DNA of 64,000 bases from Phlyctochytrium arcticum. Taxonomy: Eukaryota; Chytridiomycota; Chytridiomycetes; Chytridiales; Chytridiaceae. This document shows, one piece after another, positions 1 through 11,839 of the stretch (positions are counted from its first letter, which is position 1; each line of letters opens with the position of its first letter). Location of the stretch: NCBI GenBank assembly GCA_025602905.1, contig JAHLKI010000053.1, forward strand, positions 1 through 64,000, written 5' to 3'. The notes beneath the pieces were generated by a model that had not been told where the DNA came from, ran no database searches, and saw only the letters and a list, made by a program, of their open reading frames with translations. Position numbers and translations under genes: made by a program.

Positions 1-168
1 CGGGATTTCTTAAACACGAATTCGTTGACAGGAGATCGTGCAGGCTGCGGATGCCTAACAGATGATTGCAAGTGCCCCAGCATGTTTCAGTGGATTGCCA
101 AGCAATCGCTGACCAACTTTTGGAAGAACATTGACAAGGTTCCAGCGCGTGATGTTGAAGGTGCGTAA
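1..168 (+). CDS. C-terminal end of an unidentified gene (partial)
   Basis: Frame 1 is open from the window edge to a TAA at 166-168, giving 55 residues rich in Cys near the start (GCGCLTDDCKC) and ending DKVPARDVEGA. It could be the last exon of a gene that starts left of the window. I do not recognise a family, and an open stretch this short could occur by chance. Confidence 0.35.
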   Translation, partial: RDFLNTNSLTGDRAGCGCLTDDCKCPSMFQWIAKQSLTNFWKNIDKVPARDVEGA

Positions 169-797
169 AGACAGGGTACTCGCCTGCCCCTCAGGCGCTG
201 GTTGCGCCGCTACACCATGAACAATTACTCACTTTCTTACAAACATTGTCTAGATTGAGATATCTCAGCCTCACATCGATGCGTTCTGCGTTTGACGTTT
301 GGGGTCCATTTCCATACCCCATGACAATCTCATGCTGTCGGTTTTTAGGGCGTAGTTTGCACCTATTACACAGTTTGGCGCGGTGAACATCCTCCCACTA
401 ATATTTTAGCATATGTTCGATCATTTCATTCACTTCTTAGCACTCTTTTACATTAGAATTTACATCAGTATAGCACCCATCAGTTGTCGCGGAAATCGTT
501 CGGACCGTCGGACATTGCTTACGTAAATTTTTGGCGGGAAAATCTCGGGTTGCGCTGATCAGCACTTGCCCCGCTTCAGGTCTTGTTCATACTTCATACG
601 ATCTGGGACGATCTCTCGGGACAATCTGCTGCAAAATAAATAAATACGCAAAACTCCCTTCTACATTACTGGTACCTCTCGCTACCAACCGCCATGAGCG
701 ACAACCTCATGGATATCGATCGACCAGCTGATAGAGGAGGAGATGGAGCTGAGAGCTGTCAAATACAACCTGTCAAGTAGAGCGAGATGCGGAAACC
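169..797. other. no gene recognised
   Basis: AT-leaning sequence with only short open frames. The stretch just before 798 continues in frame with the transposase fragment downstream for a few codons, but none of the N-terminal transposase motifs could be found here. Confidence 0.4.
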
Positions 798-1100
798 TTG
801 ACGTATGTCATCTGGCGGAAGATTGCCCCCGGAACTATGATCTACGGTGACATGTGGAAGGGATATGTAACACCCTGGTTGAAGGAACTCGGCTACGATC
901 ATGAGACGGTCAACCACAGCCAGCATTTCGTCGACCCGGATTCTGGAGTTCATACCCAGAACATAGAATCCAACTGGCGGGCGGGCAAGGGCAGAATGCC
1001 CAGAAATGGGACGTCGAAGCCCAGGGAAGGTTACGGCGGAGTGGACGTAAGCGGTATTGCCCTAGACGGTAGTTTTTTTCTCTCGCAAACTCCGTGCTGA
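798..1100 (+). pseudogene. Merlin/IS1595 (ISXO2-like) transposase fragment
   Basis: The frame-0 translation carries the C-terminal half of the ISXO2-like DDE domain. It reads GTMIYGDMWKGY (second catalytic Asp), then DHETVNHSQHFVDP and SGVHTQNIESNWR, the very conserved block around the last catalytic acid of IS1595/Merlin transposases. The N-terminal zinc ribbon, the first catalytic Asp and the usual C-terminal helix are missing, and the frame degenerates after about residue 75. I therefore read it as a dead fragment of a Merlin-superfamily DNA transposon rather than a working gene. No terminal inverted repeats were found around it. Confidence 0.7.
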
Positions 1101-1232
1101 AGTCTAGGGCGGACGAAGCCACTTTCAACGGCGACGGCACGGAAGAGGATGTCCACGAGAGAATCCGTCCAAGGGCTCCAGACGGCAGTGCAAACCATTC
1201 TCCAGAACTGGGGATGCGACAATGTACGGAAC

Positions 1233-1375
1233 GGACGACCCCCCACGGATGACCCCCCCACGGATGACCCCCCCCCCCCCCCCAGGATGACCCCCCTACG
1301 GACGACCCCCCCACGGATGACCCCCCCACGGATGACCCCCCCATGGATGACCCTCCCACGGACGACGACAACCTC
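1233..1375. repeat. C-rich minisatellite (about 15-bp unit CCCCCACGGATGACC) with a poly-C tract
   Basis: Around nine imperfect copies of a CCACGGATGACCCCC unit, interrupted by a run of about 14 C near 1268-1282. In one frame it encodes DDPPT repeats. The poly-C run separates the frame upstream (frame 0) from the frame downstream (frame 2), as expected if slippage has shifted the frame. Confidence 0.85.
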
Positions 1376-1885
1376 ACGGACGAAGCAACGGACACGGATA
1401 TTGAAAACAAGTTCGTGCAAAGATTGCGCGAGGAGGCGCGCTACAACCCAGTCTCGGATGTTGGCGCGCCTGATGTCCGATTGAGTGGAATAGTGACTCT
1501 CTCCCCAGTCCCCAGCAAGGTCTTCATCTCCCGTGGCACTGCGCTCCCGCAATTCGAAGCGTTGCTCACCGCCATCCCCCCACGTCAACGGTCCCACAAG
1601 TCCCCCGAACGTCAGCGGTCCCAGTCTCCGGAACATCAACAGTCTCAGTCCCCGGAACGTCAGCCCCAGTCTCCGGAACGTCGGTCCCAGTCTCCGGAAC
1701 GTCAACAGTCTCAGTCCCCGGAACGTCAGCCCCAGTCTCGAGAGATGTATGTTTCATGCGAGGAAGGAGTAGTGAGGCGGAGTGGTCAAAGTGCCCGAAT
1801 AGCAAAAAGCGAGAACAAGCCGACTCTCTGGAAGAAAGAGATCCTCGCTGGGCCTAGCAGAGAAGTTGATGATGACTCTCATTGA
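1343..1885 (+). CDS. hypothetical low-complexity protein with SPERQ repeats
   Basis: A 180-aa open frame of DDPPT repeats, then a non-repetitive segment (ENKFVQRLREEARYNP) and an array of SPERQ(P/S)Q repeats, ending in a basic tail. Much of it is minisatellite DNA, and both strands are open across it, so real coding status is doubtful. It lies directly behind the Merlin fragment, and the DDPPT repeats start in the fragment's frame before the poly-C run. It may be the frameshifted tail of one longer ORF. No family recognised. Confidence 0.3.
   Translation: MDDPPTDDDNLTDEATDTDIENKFVQRLREEARYNPVSDVGAPDVRLSGIVTLSPVPSKVFISRGTALPQFEALLTAIPPRQRSHKSPERQRSQSPEHQQSQSPERQPQSPERRSQSPERQQSQSPERQPQSREMYVSCEEGVVRRSGQSARIAKSENKPTLWKKEILAGPSREVDDDSH
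1593..1740. repeat. SPERQ-coding minisatellite
   Basis: Tandem imperfect 18-27 bp units built on CCCCGGAACGTCAGCCCCAG, about eight copies. Read on the plus strand they give SQSPERQ, and on the minus strand ETGTDVPETG. Array boundaries were judged by eye. Confidence 0.8.
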
Positions 1886-2134
1886 GGGGGGTATATAGCT
1901 AGACAGTCTTTTTTTTCGGGCCCCAGAATGAGTTTCTGGGAAAGTCTGAACGCGTTTTTGATGGAGTGCATCGGTGTTTTATTTTTTTGTACAATGGTTC
2001 ATAAATTACCCTTTATATGCACAAGAACTAGAAATATATAGGTTGTCGACGTATTTTGCAGAGGATATACAGAAGAAAAACAAGGGGGAAGTGTAAGTAA
2101 AATGCGAGGGGGGGAATATTATGCCAAGATTTGT

Positions 2135-5100
2135 CTAGGCGCCTGTAGTAGAAGTTTCCTGTGGGGGTGGATGTTGTTCAGCCTGAGCCTGAGAGGTTGC
2201 AGGCGGCTCAGGGGTCGGAAGTGTCCGGTCATCCAATGGAGGCGGAGAAAGCGTCAAGTCAATTTGCTCTGCACTGGGTACAACGTCCATATCCATCGGA
2301 ATGGTTCCCGGTGAGGGCTGAGGTGGTTGGGCGTATGAATACTGCTGCTGTTGGTGTGATGCAGATAGAGGACTATTGGCCTGATTCTGCTGGTGGTGGT
2401 GGTGCTGGTATAAACCGGCTGTTTGGATGGATGTAATCACAGCCGGGTGAGATGATGATGCTGATGCAGCAGCAGCAGTTATCGAGGCTTCAATCAAGTG
2501 ACTGGATTGACGCGACACGGGGTGGGACGACGGGTAAGACACTGTGTATGCGTGGTACTGTGCAGGTTGAGTCGAGTTTGGCATGTAGATGGATGGCGGG
2601 GGCATGTGGTGCTGATGCTGTGGCTGCTGGTGCTGACCCATTGAATGGTGGTGGGGGTGGTGGGGTTGACGTGGGGTTGAAGTGGTTCCGATATGCCCAT
2701 ACTTTTTCAAAAACGCCGTCCGGTCCTGCTGCGGCATGGTATGGAATAACAACGAATCGCTTCCGGGTATTGGAGGCGGAGGCGCGAGTCCTGACGTAAA
2801 TTGGTTCGGCTGCAGCTGCTTGGAGGTGGAGGACGAAGAGGACACGTGGGGTGGTTGCGGGAGTTGGGCGTGGATGTATTGAGCCTGTAATTGGGCAGCC
2901 ATCATCTGATCATGTTTTTGTTGCTGTCGTTGCTGCTTCTGTTGTTGATGATGTTGTTTCTGTTGTTGGCGTTGGTACTGTAATAATAACTGCTGCTGTT
3001 GCTGTTGCTGTTGCTGATGTTGTTGTTGCTGCTGAGTCAAAAGTTGTTGATGCTGCAGGGAACGCCATTGGAGGTCCTGCTGAATACTTCCGCTGCTGGG
3101 AACCCGCGGGTGCAAAGTCTTTTGCTTCTGCTGTTGCTGCTGCTGTTGCTTCATCTGCATCTGTTGCCGACTCTGGTCCCACTGCTTCTGGGCTATAATC
3201 TGCTGCTGCTGCAACTGTATTTGTAACAGCATTTGCTGGTGCTGTAACACAGCATTGGATGTCTGCGGTGATGGCGATGATTGAACGTGAGGCAGGATTC
3301 GCGGCTCGCTTAGTTGTCGCATAAGTCCGGGGTCTGAGTACTGCTGCTGTTGTTCTAACTTCTCCAACTGGTGCGCCAAATCCTGTTGTCCCTGCCCTTC
3401 GAGTTGCTGGGCAATAGCCAACTGCTGCTGTTCCCATCGTTGCATGTATTCCATGCGTTCAGTGGGAGTCATGGCGGCAAACTTGCGGGCCTCTTGAAAC
3501 TCGCGTAGGCGTGCCACTTGCTGAGGTGTCAGCGGTTTGTCTGTTGCAGACAAAGGTTGCGGTTCTTGGGGTTGTAACGACGGCCCGGCAGTTTGCAAAG
3601 GGTGGGGTGGCTGCGGATGCTGCTTTGGTTGCATGACTCGCGGCCTGGACTGTTGTGATTGTGATTGTGGTTGTTGCTGTTGTTGTTGTTGTTGCAAAAG
3701 TGGATGACCTAGAGGAGGCATCGGCATCGAGCCTTGAGGCTGGCCGGGAAGTTTGACCTTTTGCATCATTGGAGACTGCTGGGGCCTGTGCGCCTCTGAC
3801 ATCCGAGGTGACGCTGTCTGACGAGATGCCATATGTTGCGGTGGTAGAGTGCTATAGCTGCTCGGCGGTACCTCCCCTTTCTGCTGCTGCACGATCACCT
3901 CTGCATCCATCGAGGCCGTCGCTTGTTGCGCTGACTCTTGAACCATCTTCATGACATTTTTCAACTTTTTGGCATATTCATCCCACCTAATCAACTCTGC
4001 CGTCGACTTGGACAACAGCATGCCCTTTCCGACTAAATCGCGCAGCTTCCATCGCCACATGTTTGGATTAGATTGGAGCAGCGGGCAGTCGGGAGATCCA
4101 CTGAGATGTCCAGTTTCGGTGCAAAACAAGCACATAGAGTGGAGTGCAGCAGTCTTGAGATCAGCAGGGTTTACTGGTGGGAGTTGCTGCTGCATTTTCT
4201 TTTGCAAGGTTTGTTGCATCAGGGTCAAGGGGGCGCCGACGGCCGCTGGTGGTGCGACCGTTTTAATGTCTGGCGTGGCAGATTTAGCGATTGCAGCAAT
4301 AGACGCAGATGGAGTTGCACTGGTGGGCGCTGCTTGGGCTTCAAGTAGAGCCTTGGCTTCTTGCTCTGCTGCCACCGCCGCCGCCTCCGCTATCGCCTTT
4401 TCTGCCTCAGCTTGCTTGGCCCGAAGAATACGAGCTTTGATCTCACCCGCTCTAACTGGCAACGGTGCGTCAAGTGACTTCAAAACCACGGTAAGAATCG
4501 TCAACTTGACTTTCAAACTCAACGCAAGCTCCTCATCCACCTCCGGCTCCAATAACGCCCAGTCAATGTGACTAAAGGCAGATTGCAGACGGACAGGATC
4601 TCTCCGGGAGGGACACGCATCAAAATCGTGAAATTCTTTGACACACAGCCAGCATAGCAAAGGGAAATCACGGGCGCTGAAGATGGCCAGAATGGCCTTG
4701 ATGACTTCGGGACAGGGAATGACTGGGAGACGTTGATGGTCAGATGCGTCTTGAAGGGCAGCTACTACAACCTCTGGAGTAGCTGGCTCCGAGGTATTGG
4801 AACGTGGACCTTCAGAAGTTTTCTCGGTCTTGATGGTGTCAACGACAGGTAAGGTGGTCGGAGGAACGGAAACTTCATGCTGTGTCAAACCCGGCTCGCT
4901 CTTGACGGGGATATCTCCAGATTTAGTGGGTGGGCCTGCCGCAGCCGATTCAGTGGTTGATGGAACAGCCGGAGCGCTTACCGGCGCAGTAGGAGTGTGT
5001 AGTGTCGATACAGGTCCAGCTGTTTGAGTGACGTCTGGCGGATGTACTGACGATACAGGAATCTGGCCTGCATGATTCGGAGCAGTTTTCACAAAAGGAG

Positions 5101-8100
5101 TGATCAGAGGTTGTGAGTCTTGCGTTTGCAAACCTAGAGCGACAGGGGTAGGCGGACGCTCCTGAGGTGCTTGTGAATGTGCCGCATCCACGCCAGAACC
5201 TGACGGGAGAGGTATGGTGGCGGAACTAACTGAAGGCGCGGAGGGACCCGAAGCTGCCACTGGTAGAGGTGTTACCACAGGAGGTTGCTGAGCTGGTGTA
5301 GGTGGTGCCTGTAAAAGATATCCTGACTGCGGCTGCACGACGGTAGAACCGACAAAAGGCGCGGGACGGCTCGGCATAGCGGGAGGCATCAGGGCTAGAG
5401 TTGATGTCGAGGGACCAGCACCAGTAGTCACAACACATCTTGGTAACGAGTTTACATTCGGTGCCACATTGTTCCATCCCGACAAATGCAGTACAGGAGA
5501 ATCTCGGACAACGGGTGCAGGGGGAAAGTGTCCCAATTGCGCTGCCAATGCCGGATCGAGCAAATGTGTCAAGATGCGTGGGATCCACTCGCCATGTTCA
5601 TTTAAAACGGGTTCGCCGGTTTTTAGACATGGCCACGATACAGGAAACGAAAACCCCCGAGGCGGATAGCGGATGATAGGACTGGGCCTGGACCCGGGCA
5701 TACGTGCAGATGCTGGTCCTGGTGAGGGTACGGATGGCAATAATGACGCATTCAAGACAGATGCACTTCCATCATGTGCCATGGGACTCATTGGAATCTG
5801 CAACGGAGGAGGTGGGGTTTGGAGATGTGGTTGGCCAAAGGGAAGGTTGTTGTAAGGGATAGGTGGAAACGTATTCGGAAACGACGACTGAGTGAGTGAA
5901 TTCGGAATCCCGCCAAGGACGCTTGCAAGTTGAGTAGTCAATGGAGGCTGCAATGGAAACGACGATTCATGTATAGAACTCGGTCCCTCGTTAATGGCGG
6001 TCGCCGGTTCCTTGCCCTTCGATTTCTTCTTTTTCACACCATCTGGGTCTTCTGGATCACCCTCATCACCGTCCGAGTCAGACTCTGTCTCCCCGTCCGG
6101 TCGGAACTCTGCGTCTTCGCCATTTGCATTCACTATAGGGACCGGCGGCACACCAGGTATCGGTGAATTTCTAGACGATGTTTGGCCACCGTCAATGTCC
6201 ATTGCATCCTTTTTGGCTTTATTGGCCGAACTTCCAGTTTCCGCATAACTAATTCGAGCCTTTGTCCGGCGCGATCGGCCTTCCTGCCAGGCAAGCTGCA
6301 AAGACTCTTCCTGTTGCTGCTGTGCCTGCTCGATAATTTTGGCCCAGAACGCCCCATCATCCTCATGTGGGCCGTCATCCTGTCCAATGCTATCCGCATT
6401 CTCCGCCTTCTTGCTTTCGACATTCCACAATCGGGCAAACGCAAAATCTTCCTTTGCCGGTGCCGCACTTCCTCCTTCCCCTGCGTCGGGCTGTCCCGTG
6501 TTCTCTCGATCAGCCAGTAATCGGTCAATATCATCGTCACTGTACCGAATTGCAAATTTACTTGTAGCATCATCGCCATCGTCCTCAAAGAACGCTCTGG
6601 CCCCAAACTTGATGGCGCCGGCCCTATCCTCTTCGGTGGAGTCCTGCTCCATACTGCCAATAATTAGAATATGCTGTACCATCTTTCGTTTGGCGACCTC
6701 CAAAATCCGCTCTTCAATGGTACCGCGCGAGAATAGCCGAAGGACAAGGACTGGTTTGGTCTGGCCCATGCGATACGCACGACCAATGGCTTGCTTGTCC
6801 TGATGAGGGTTCCAATCCGAATCGAACAGAATAACAGTGTCGGCGCTCGCAAGATTGACTCCGACTCCACCAGCCCGCGTACTCAACAGGAAACAAAACA
6901 TGTCTTGCTCATTCTGATTAAACGTGGTCTTCGATTCCTCACGGTCTTTGGCAGACGTGGTTCCATCCATTCGCACATTAGCGTATCCCCGATCGTACAA
7001 AAACATTTCCAGTACATTCAACACCAGCGGGAATTGAGAAAATATCAGAACGCGGTGCCCGCGTTCCTTCAACTTGGGAAGCATCTTGTCCAGAAACATA
7101 AATTTGGCACTAGCTTCAACCAAATTTTGATAGTCTTCTTGGTTCCTGATCGTATCGAGACTCTTTTTCATGTGAATGTACGGATGGTTACAGATATGAC
7201 GCAGTGCCATCATGGTGTCAGCCAGATTTTTGGCCACTCCAGTCACCAAGCCGCCCAGGCCGATCGACTGCAGCAGCTTTTTATCTTTGGCTAAAACTGC
7301 CTTGTAGAGCTCTTTTTGGATGGGCGTCATTCCGATTGGAACCAGTACTTCGCTCAGAGAAGGCATGTTGAGGGATGTCTTCAGCTCTTTCATGACACGT
7401 CTCAAGATATACGGGCGTAACATGCTCGTCAACTCTTCAACGCTCTCGGGAGTCAATGGCAGCTCGTATTGTTTCTCCATCTCGACTGAGTCTTGAAATT
7501 TCTCAGGGTGTAAAAAGTTGAGGAGGTTGAACAGTTCGCGTAACGTATTCTGTAAAGGGGTTCCGGTCAAAATCACCCTGGTTCGAGAGCGGATCTGCTT
7601 TAACTGTGTAAACAACTGAGCCTTCTCATTCTTCATCCGATGACCTTCATCCGCCACAAACACCTCAAAATCAATCTGCCTGAATAAATCAGAATCTTTG
7701 CGCATCATCTCGTAGGTGGTGAGCATGACGTGGAAGCAGTATTTGCGACGGCTATCTTTTCGCTTTGACGCCGGCTCGGCGTCCTCTGCAAATATCTCAT
7801 AATGTCGAATCATTTCGCGGTCTGATGTATCCCCATGGTACAAGACTACCACCAAGTCCGGAGCCCACTTTTCCAATTCACTTTTCCACTGATGAATGAC
7901 GGCCACAGGCACGGCGATGAGGAACGGATAACACTTGAACGTGTTTTTGAGCACCGAGATGAGTGATACAATCTGAATTGTTTTGCCCAACCCCATTTCG
8001 TCGGCGAGAATCCAACTCAGCCCTGACGCCCACTTGTAAAGCATCCAATTGACCGCATGCAGCTGGTAGTCCTTGAGTTTCCCAAACTTTATAAAACTGG

Positions 8101-10070
8101 GTTGTTCGGTATACTCCACAAACTTTTTCCGAATTTTGTCTTTGAGGGAGGTATCATACACCTTGGGAGGATGTTTGGGAATGGCATTTCGCCGCGCAAA
8201 CTCTTCAAATGCCTTCTCCGATTCCGGGTATAAGGGATCTTGGGGTTGGGGAGCCTGCTCCCATGAACACTCCTTGTACGACAATCCTTTCCACTTGATG
8301 TACAGCATTCGGGCATTCTTGTAAGTTTCGTCCGCCCACCTGTCATGACTTTCTACATCCAGCACACGCTCAACAGTCAATGCATCCACGGGTATCGCCT
8401 CTTCAACCGACGGAGGAGTCCACGGCGTTCCGGCCCCTACTACACGATCCTTGCGAGTTTCCACATCATTGGTGTAATTCTTCAATTTTGAGGCAGAAGT
8501 GTTTTGCAACCATCTCGGGGTTACCCACGCACAATGGACATATGACCTTCCCATGAATTTCACATAGTACTCAATCTTGCCATTCTCCAAAGCGGTACTC
8601 TCGACCGTTCGGTGCGTCAGTATCTTTTCAACCTCCTCAGACCAGATGTAACAGTCGGTACACGTCCACTCCCGTTCAAACCATTTCCGCGAGCCTGGAC
8701 TGGTCGAATTGGGTCCCAATGGCTTGTCATCAATTTCCAAGGTATACTTGTGCATGACACATTCGATATGAGCCAAAAAGTTGCACCTTTGACAACGAAA
8801 TAGTGGTCGATATGTCTTGTCGTCCTCAGGCTGCTGCTCGTTCGCAGTAAGAGTACTGGGCCCTTCTACAACTAGACTTACTCGTGCCGGCATGTCCTCA
8901 CCCTCAACAAAATCCGGATGCGGTGAAAGGTGGCACAACTCGCAGAGGGGATCGGCAGTCCGGCAGTCCCGACACCTTGTCTGTACAACGCGTCGTTTCC
9001 GTTGCGGTTCGCAGAGCGGATGCCAGCATGCGCAACATGTCTCACACTTGATCAACGGGCCCATATCACCTTCCAAGTCTTTGTCCTTTCCCCGAGATGT
9101 GCTGGTACGATCTAGGGGCCACCAGGTGTTATCATCTTTAATCAAAAAACATTCACACCTTGACTTACGACAGAATCTGCAAACGGTCCAATGCGCACGC
9201 TTTGGTACAATGCGCTTCTTGGAGTAGAGTTGGAATTCACGGCGGTTGGTTGAATTGACTGGATCTGGAGTGGCAGCTACAGAATCCTGAGGTGTGACAT
9301 TGAGAGAAGCTCGCTTTCGCTTTCGATGGCTTGATAGGGGTTCGTCAGAGTCCATGGATCCATCAGAATGGGTATGGGTGGAATCTTTCTTCTCCGTATT
9401 GCTATTGTTGGGGGTCTTTTGCAAGGGTGGTACCTCTGCTATGGTCGGAGAAAGTCGAAGTGTGGTCCCAAATTTGAAATCTACCAGTTTGCGTCCAGCT
9501 AGCGGTGAAAAAGAGCTTCCGACCGGTTTCGTATCCTAGACCACAAAAAACTTATTACGAATGCATTCCGATACCACAACTAGTGTAAAAGCCATACCAC
9601 GGTACTGAAAGAGTTTTGCCAGCGTCCGCCATTATCAGTCACATCCGTCGAACCGAGGTCTATTCCCGTCATTGGCGAGCTGCTCAAGTCCTCCGTGACA
9701 GTCCCGTTTCCAACCGCGCTTAGAACCGCAGATCCAGCAGCAGAACTCTGATTCGTACTATCCCCCTTCTTTTCGTCTATCCCATTCTGTTTCTCGGTAT
9801 CTACCCCGCCCTCGCTCGTACTTTCAGTTCCATTAGCTCCACCCTGTCTGGCAATCATATTCTGATACTTTTTTAAGACCAAATTTCTTTGGCCCTCCAG
9901 ACTTGTATTGGTTGTCGTCTTGAGTTCCGCCTAGAAAACAATTATACAACGGTGTTAGTTTGTAAGTTCAAGCAAAGCAGTTAGAAGTGGCATCGCAGCG
10001 GAATCAATCCAAACACTGTTCAGGAGTGAGATCACACAAGGCTGCACCGGGATATACTTACTTGATCCAT
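2135..10070 (-). CDS. CHD/Mit1-like chromatin remodelling ATPase
   Basis: Nuclear SNF2-family remodeller, 2,580 aa in my model: exon 10070-10062 (ATG GAT CAA), intron 131 nt, exon 9930-9598, intron 62 nt, exon 9535-2135. Visible in order: Cys-rich PHD-like zinc region (residues about 230-400), two chromodomains (about 420-570), SNF2 ATPase with Walker A DEMGLGKT (about 625) and a DEGH box, and helicase-C block (GVGVNLASADTVI, QAIGRAYRMGQ). A very long Pro/Gln-rich tail contains a Cys/His knuckle (CLFCTETGHLSGSPDC) like the C-terminal zinc finger of fission-yeast Mit1. PHD, tandem chromo and SNF2 in this order is the CHD3/Mi-2/Mit1 pattern, which acts in NuRD/SHREC-type silencing. The last exon is unusually long (7.4 kb). 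An ATG at 10217 in the same frame would add 49 residues; I prefer 10070. Confidence 0.88.
2450..3720. repeat. CAG/CAA trinucleotide repeats encoding polyglutamine
   Basis: Several CTG/TTG runs on the plus strand (densest at about 2930-3060, 3125-3210 and 3675-3705). They encode polyGln tracts and interspersed His/Gln in the remodeller's tail. The frame stays open throughout, so the tracts appear tolerated as coding sequence. They are length-unstable sites and their copy number may be misassembled. Confidence 0.85.
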
Positions 10071-10511
10071 GACATGGTTTCTGCCCGGAATATTGGAAAA
10101 ATACCTTGCTGAAGAACAAGTGATGTACAGCGAAAAAGCTCCTACAAATGTTTTACTTTTGGCAGTTTCGTTCAAGTTTGTCGGTCGTTGCGTCTTTGGC
10201 GTGAAGACGATTGTCATATAACCGGAAACAGTTTAATAAACTTCGTCCGAGGTCTGAGGCTGCCAGGGTCTCAGTCAGTCTGAGTTTCGCGGGGCCACTT
10301 CGACCACTCCGACGGGGCCAATATGGATTCAAAAGAAGCAAAAGCAGTGTCAAGCAGAGAGAGGGAGTTTTTAGGTTGGAACATATCTCCATAACGAATA
10401 CATATCTATGATAGAGGAAATTTCAAATGTAATTGCGCAGCATATTTCCATCTCAGTGATATCGCACAATATACAGTAAGCCAGAAAAATGTACAAACTG
10501 CTCGATACGGA
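10071..10511. other. intergenic, promoter side of the remodeller
   Basis: No gene seen. It lies between the start of the remodeller and the stop of the next minus-strand gene, so it should hold the remodeller's promoter and the other gene's 3' UTR. Only short open frames occur. Confidence 0.5.
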
Positions 10512-11719
10512 TCAAACATGCTGCTGCTTCCAACCAAAAATCGGCGTCTTCCGCGGCATAAACTGCTCGAATCGCGCAGCCCGCTCGTCGGTTCTGTCCT
10601 CTCCACCCGTCTCCCCACCCTCTCCTGCCAATCCCAGGCTATACGACTCTTCCCTCAACTCCTGACGCAACTGTTCAATCAATTGTCGTGTCGCAGCGTC
10701 TAACGGGGCTTCTGCCGCCGGCTGCACCACTCCACCATTCGTGTCTTGACCTTGAGCCGGGGATGCCGGATCGGCCCCTACGCGTTCACGAACCATGGCG
10801 AGGAGGATTTGGAGTACGTCTGAGTCGTTGTTGTGGGCACTGGACGGGTCGGAAGGATCTGATGCGGCCATGCGCCGCCGAATAAAATCGGCTTGGATTT
10901 CTACCAGCATGGCTGACTGGTTGAGGGCGTGCGAAAATTGCGTATCCAGATTGGATTGGGAGGCCGGTGGGTGATTGGATGTTGTGGGTTTGTGCTTGTT
11001 TGTGCGGGGTTTGGATTGTGCGGGGTTGGAGATGAGGAGCTGGGGAACTACAGTGTTGAGATCGGTGCGGAAGGAGGGAATGTTGTCATCTTCATCGTTT
11101 TCCAGAGGCAGATGTAGATCTTGTTGGTCATCCTAGATTCAAAGGGTCAGCCCACCATCCTTGCTACTGATTTAACACTCTGTTTCAACTTACACTAATA
11201 CTGGACCAATCGGCATCCGGCCCCCTTTCAGAATCGTCCTCTTCTGCAGCAGCTGCCGAAGACACGCGACTGATATCCGCCCCCAGTCCAGTCAACCCAC
11301 CCCGGGCATGGCCGCGTTGCCTCGATGCCCGATACACCTCCTCATCACTCTCCCCACTACTACTACTACTCTCCTCGTCCTCTCCACCCAAAGTCGCACG
11401 GCCACCAGGTACAACTCTCCGCCTCGAATCCTCCCCTCTTTCTTCTCCCCGACCCACTCGCCCTTCACCCAACGGTGTATTCTGGTTGCCACCAGCACCC
11501 GTCGCAAATTCAGCGCCCAGCCCACGCAACACTCGCGCCCGACAGGTCTCGACCAGCGTTTCGTAGCTTTTATAGGTGGAAGTAGGGCCAGCGGACCCTC
11601 CGGTTATGTTCATTGCTGCCGTTCGCATAGTTGTTCCTCTTCACAGTAACCAATACTTGTCGTTGCTGCAATTGACACGCTTGACCCACACGTCGCTGTT
11701 TCTGCTTACGAGAGGTCAT
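10512..11719 (-). CDS. conserved-looking acidic protein of unknown function
   Basis: Model of 357 aa: exon 11719-11710 (ATGACCTCTC), intron 73 nt (GTAAGC to GAAGAG), exon 11636-11194, intron 61 nt (GTAAGT to TCTAG), exon 11132-10512. The second and third exons join in phase 0 (WSSIS then DDQQDLHLPLENDEDD). The first half is Gly/Ser/Arg rich with a serine-glutamate run, then comes an Asn/Pro linker. The last 130 residues look helical (MLVEIQADFIRRR, LLAMVRERV, IEQLRQELREE) and the protein ends in PRKTPIFGWKQQHV. No known domain recognised; it is probably nuclear or cytosolic, with no signal peptide or membrane segment. If the tiny first exon is wrong, the start is the ATG at 11628. Confidence 0.6.
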
Positions 11720-11839
11720 TTACCCCATTCCAGAATTGACAATTGAAAGCTCGCGCAGAAACTCGCTGGCTCCAATTCAGCCAATTCTGTTAATCAATCC
11801 TCCCAAGATTGACAACCCCGTCTTTTCTTATTCTCCAAA
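11720..11839. promoter_or_regulatory. divergent promoter region of 120 bp
   Basis: The acidic-protein gene (-) and the RNPS1-like gene (+) start head to head with only about 120 bp between their ATGs. Both promoters must therefore lie in or overlap this stretch. No TATA box is evident. Confidence 0.5.

Noticed and set aside
910..1705. Minus-strand open frames over the minisatellites
   Set aside because: Low-complexity (GGSSVGG, FRRLGPTF) translations of the repeats; minisatellites without stops stay open in several frames.
1233..1740. CRISPR array
   Set aside because: Units are contiguous and code in frame, with no unique spacers, and the organism is eukaryotic.
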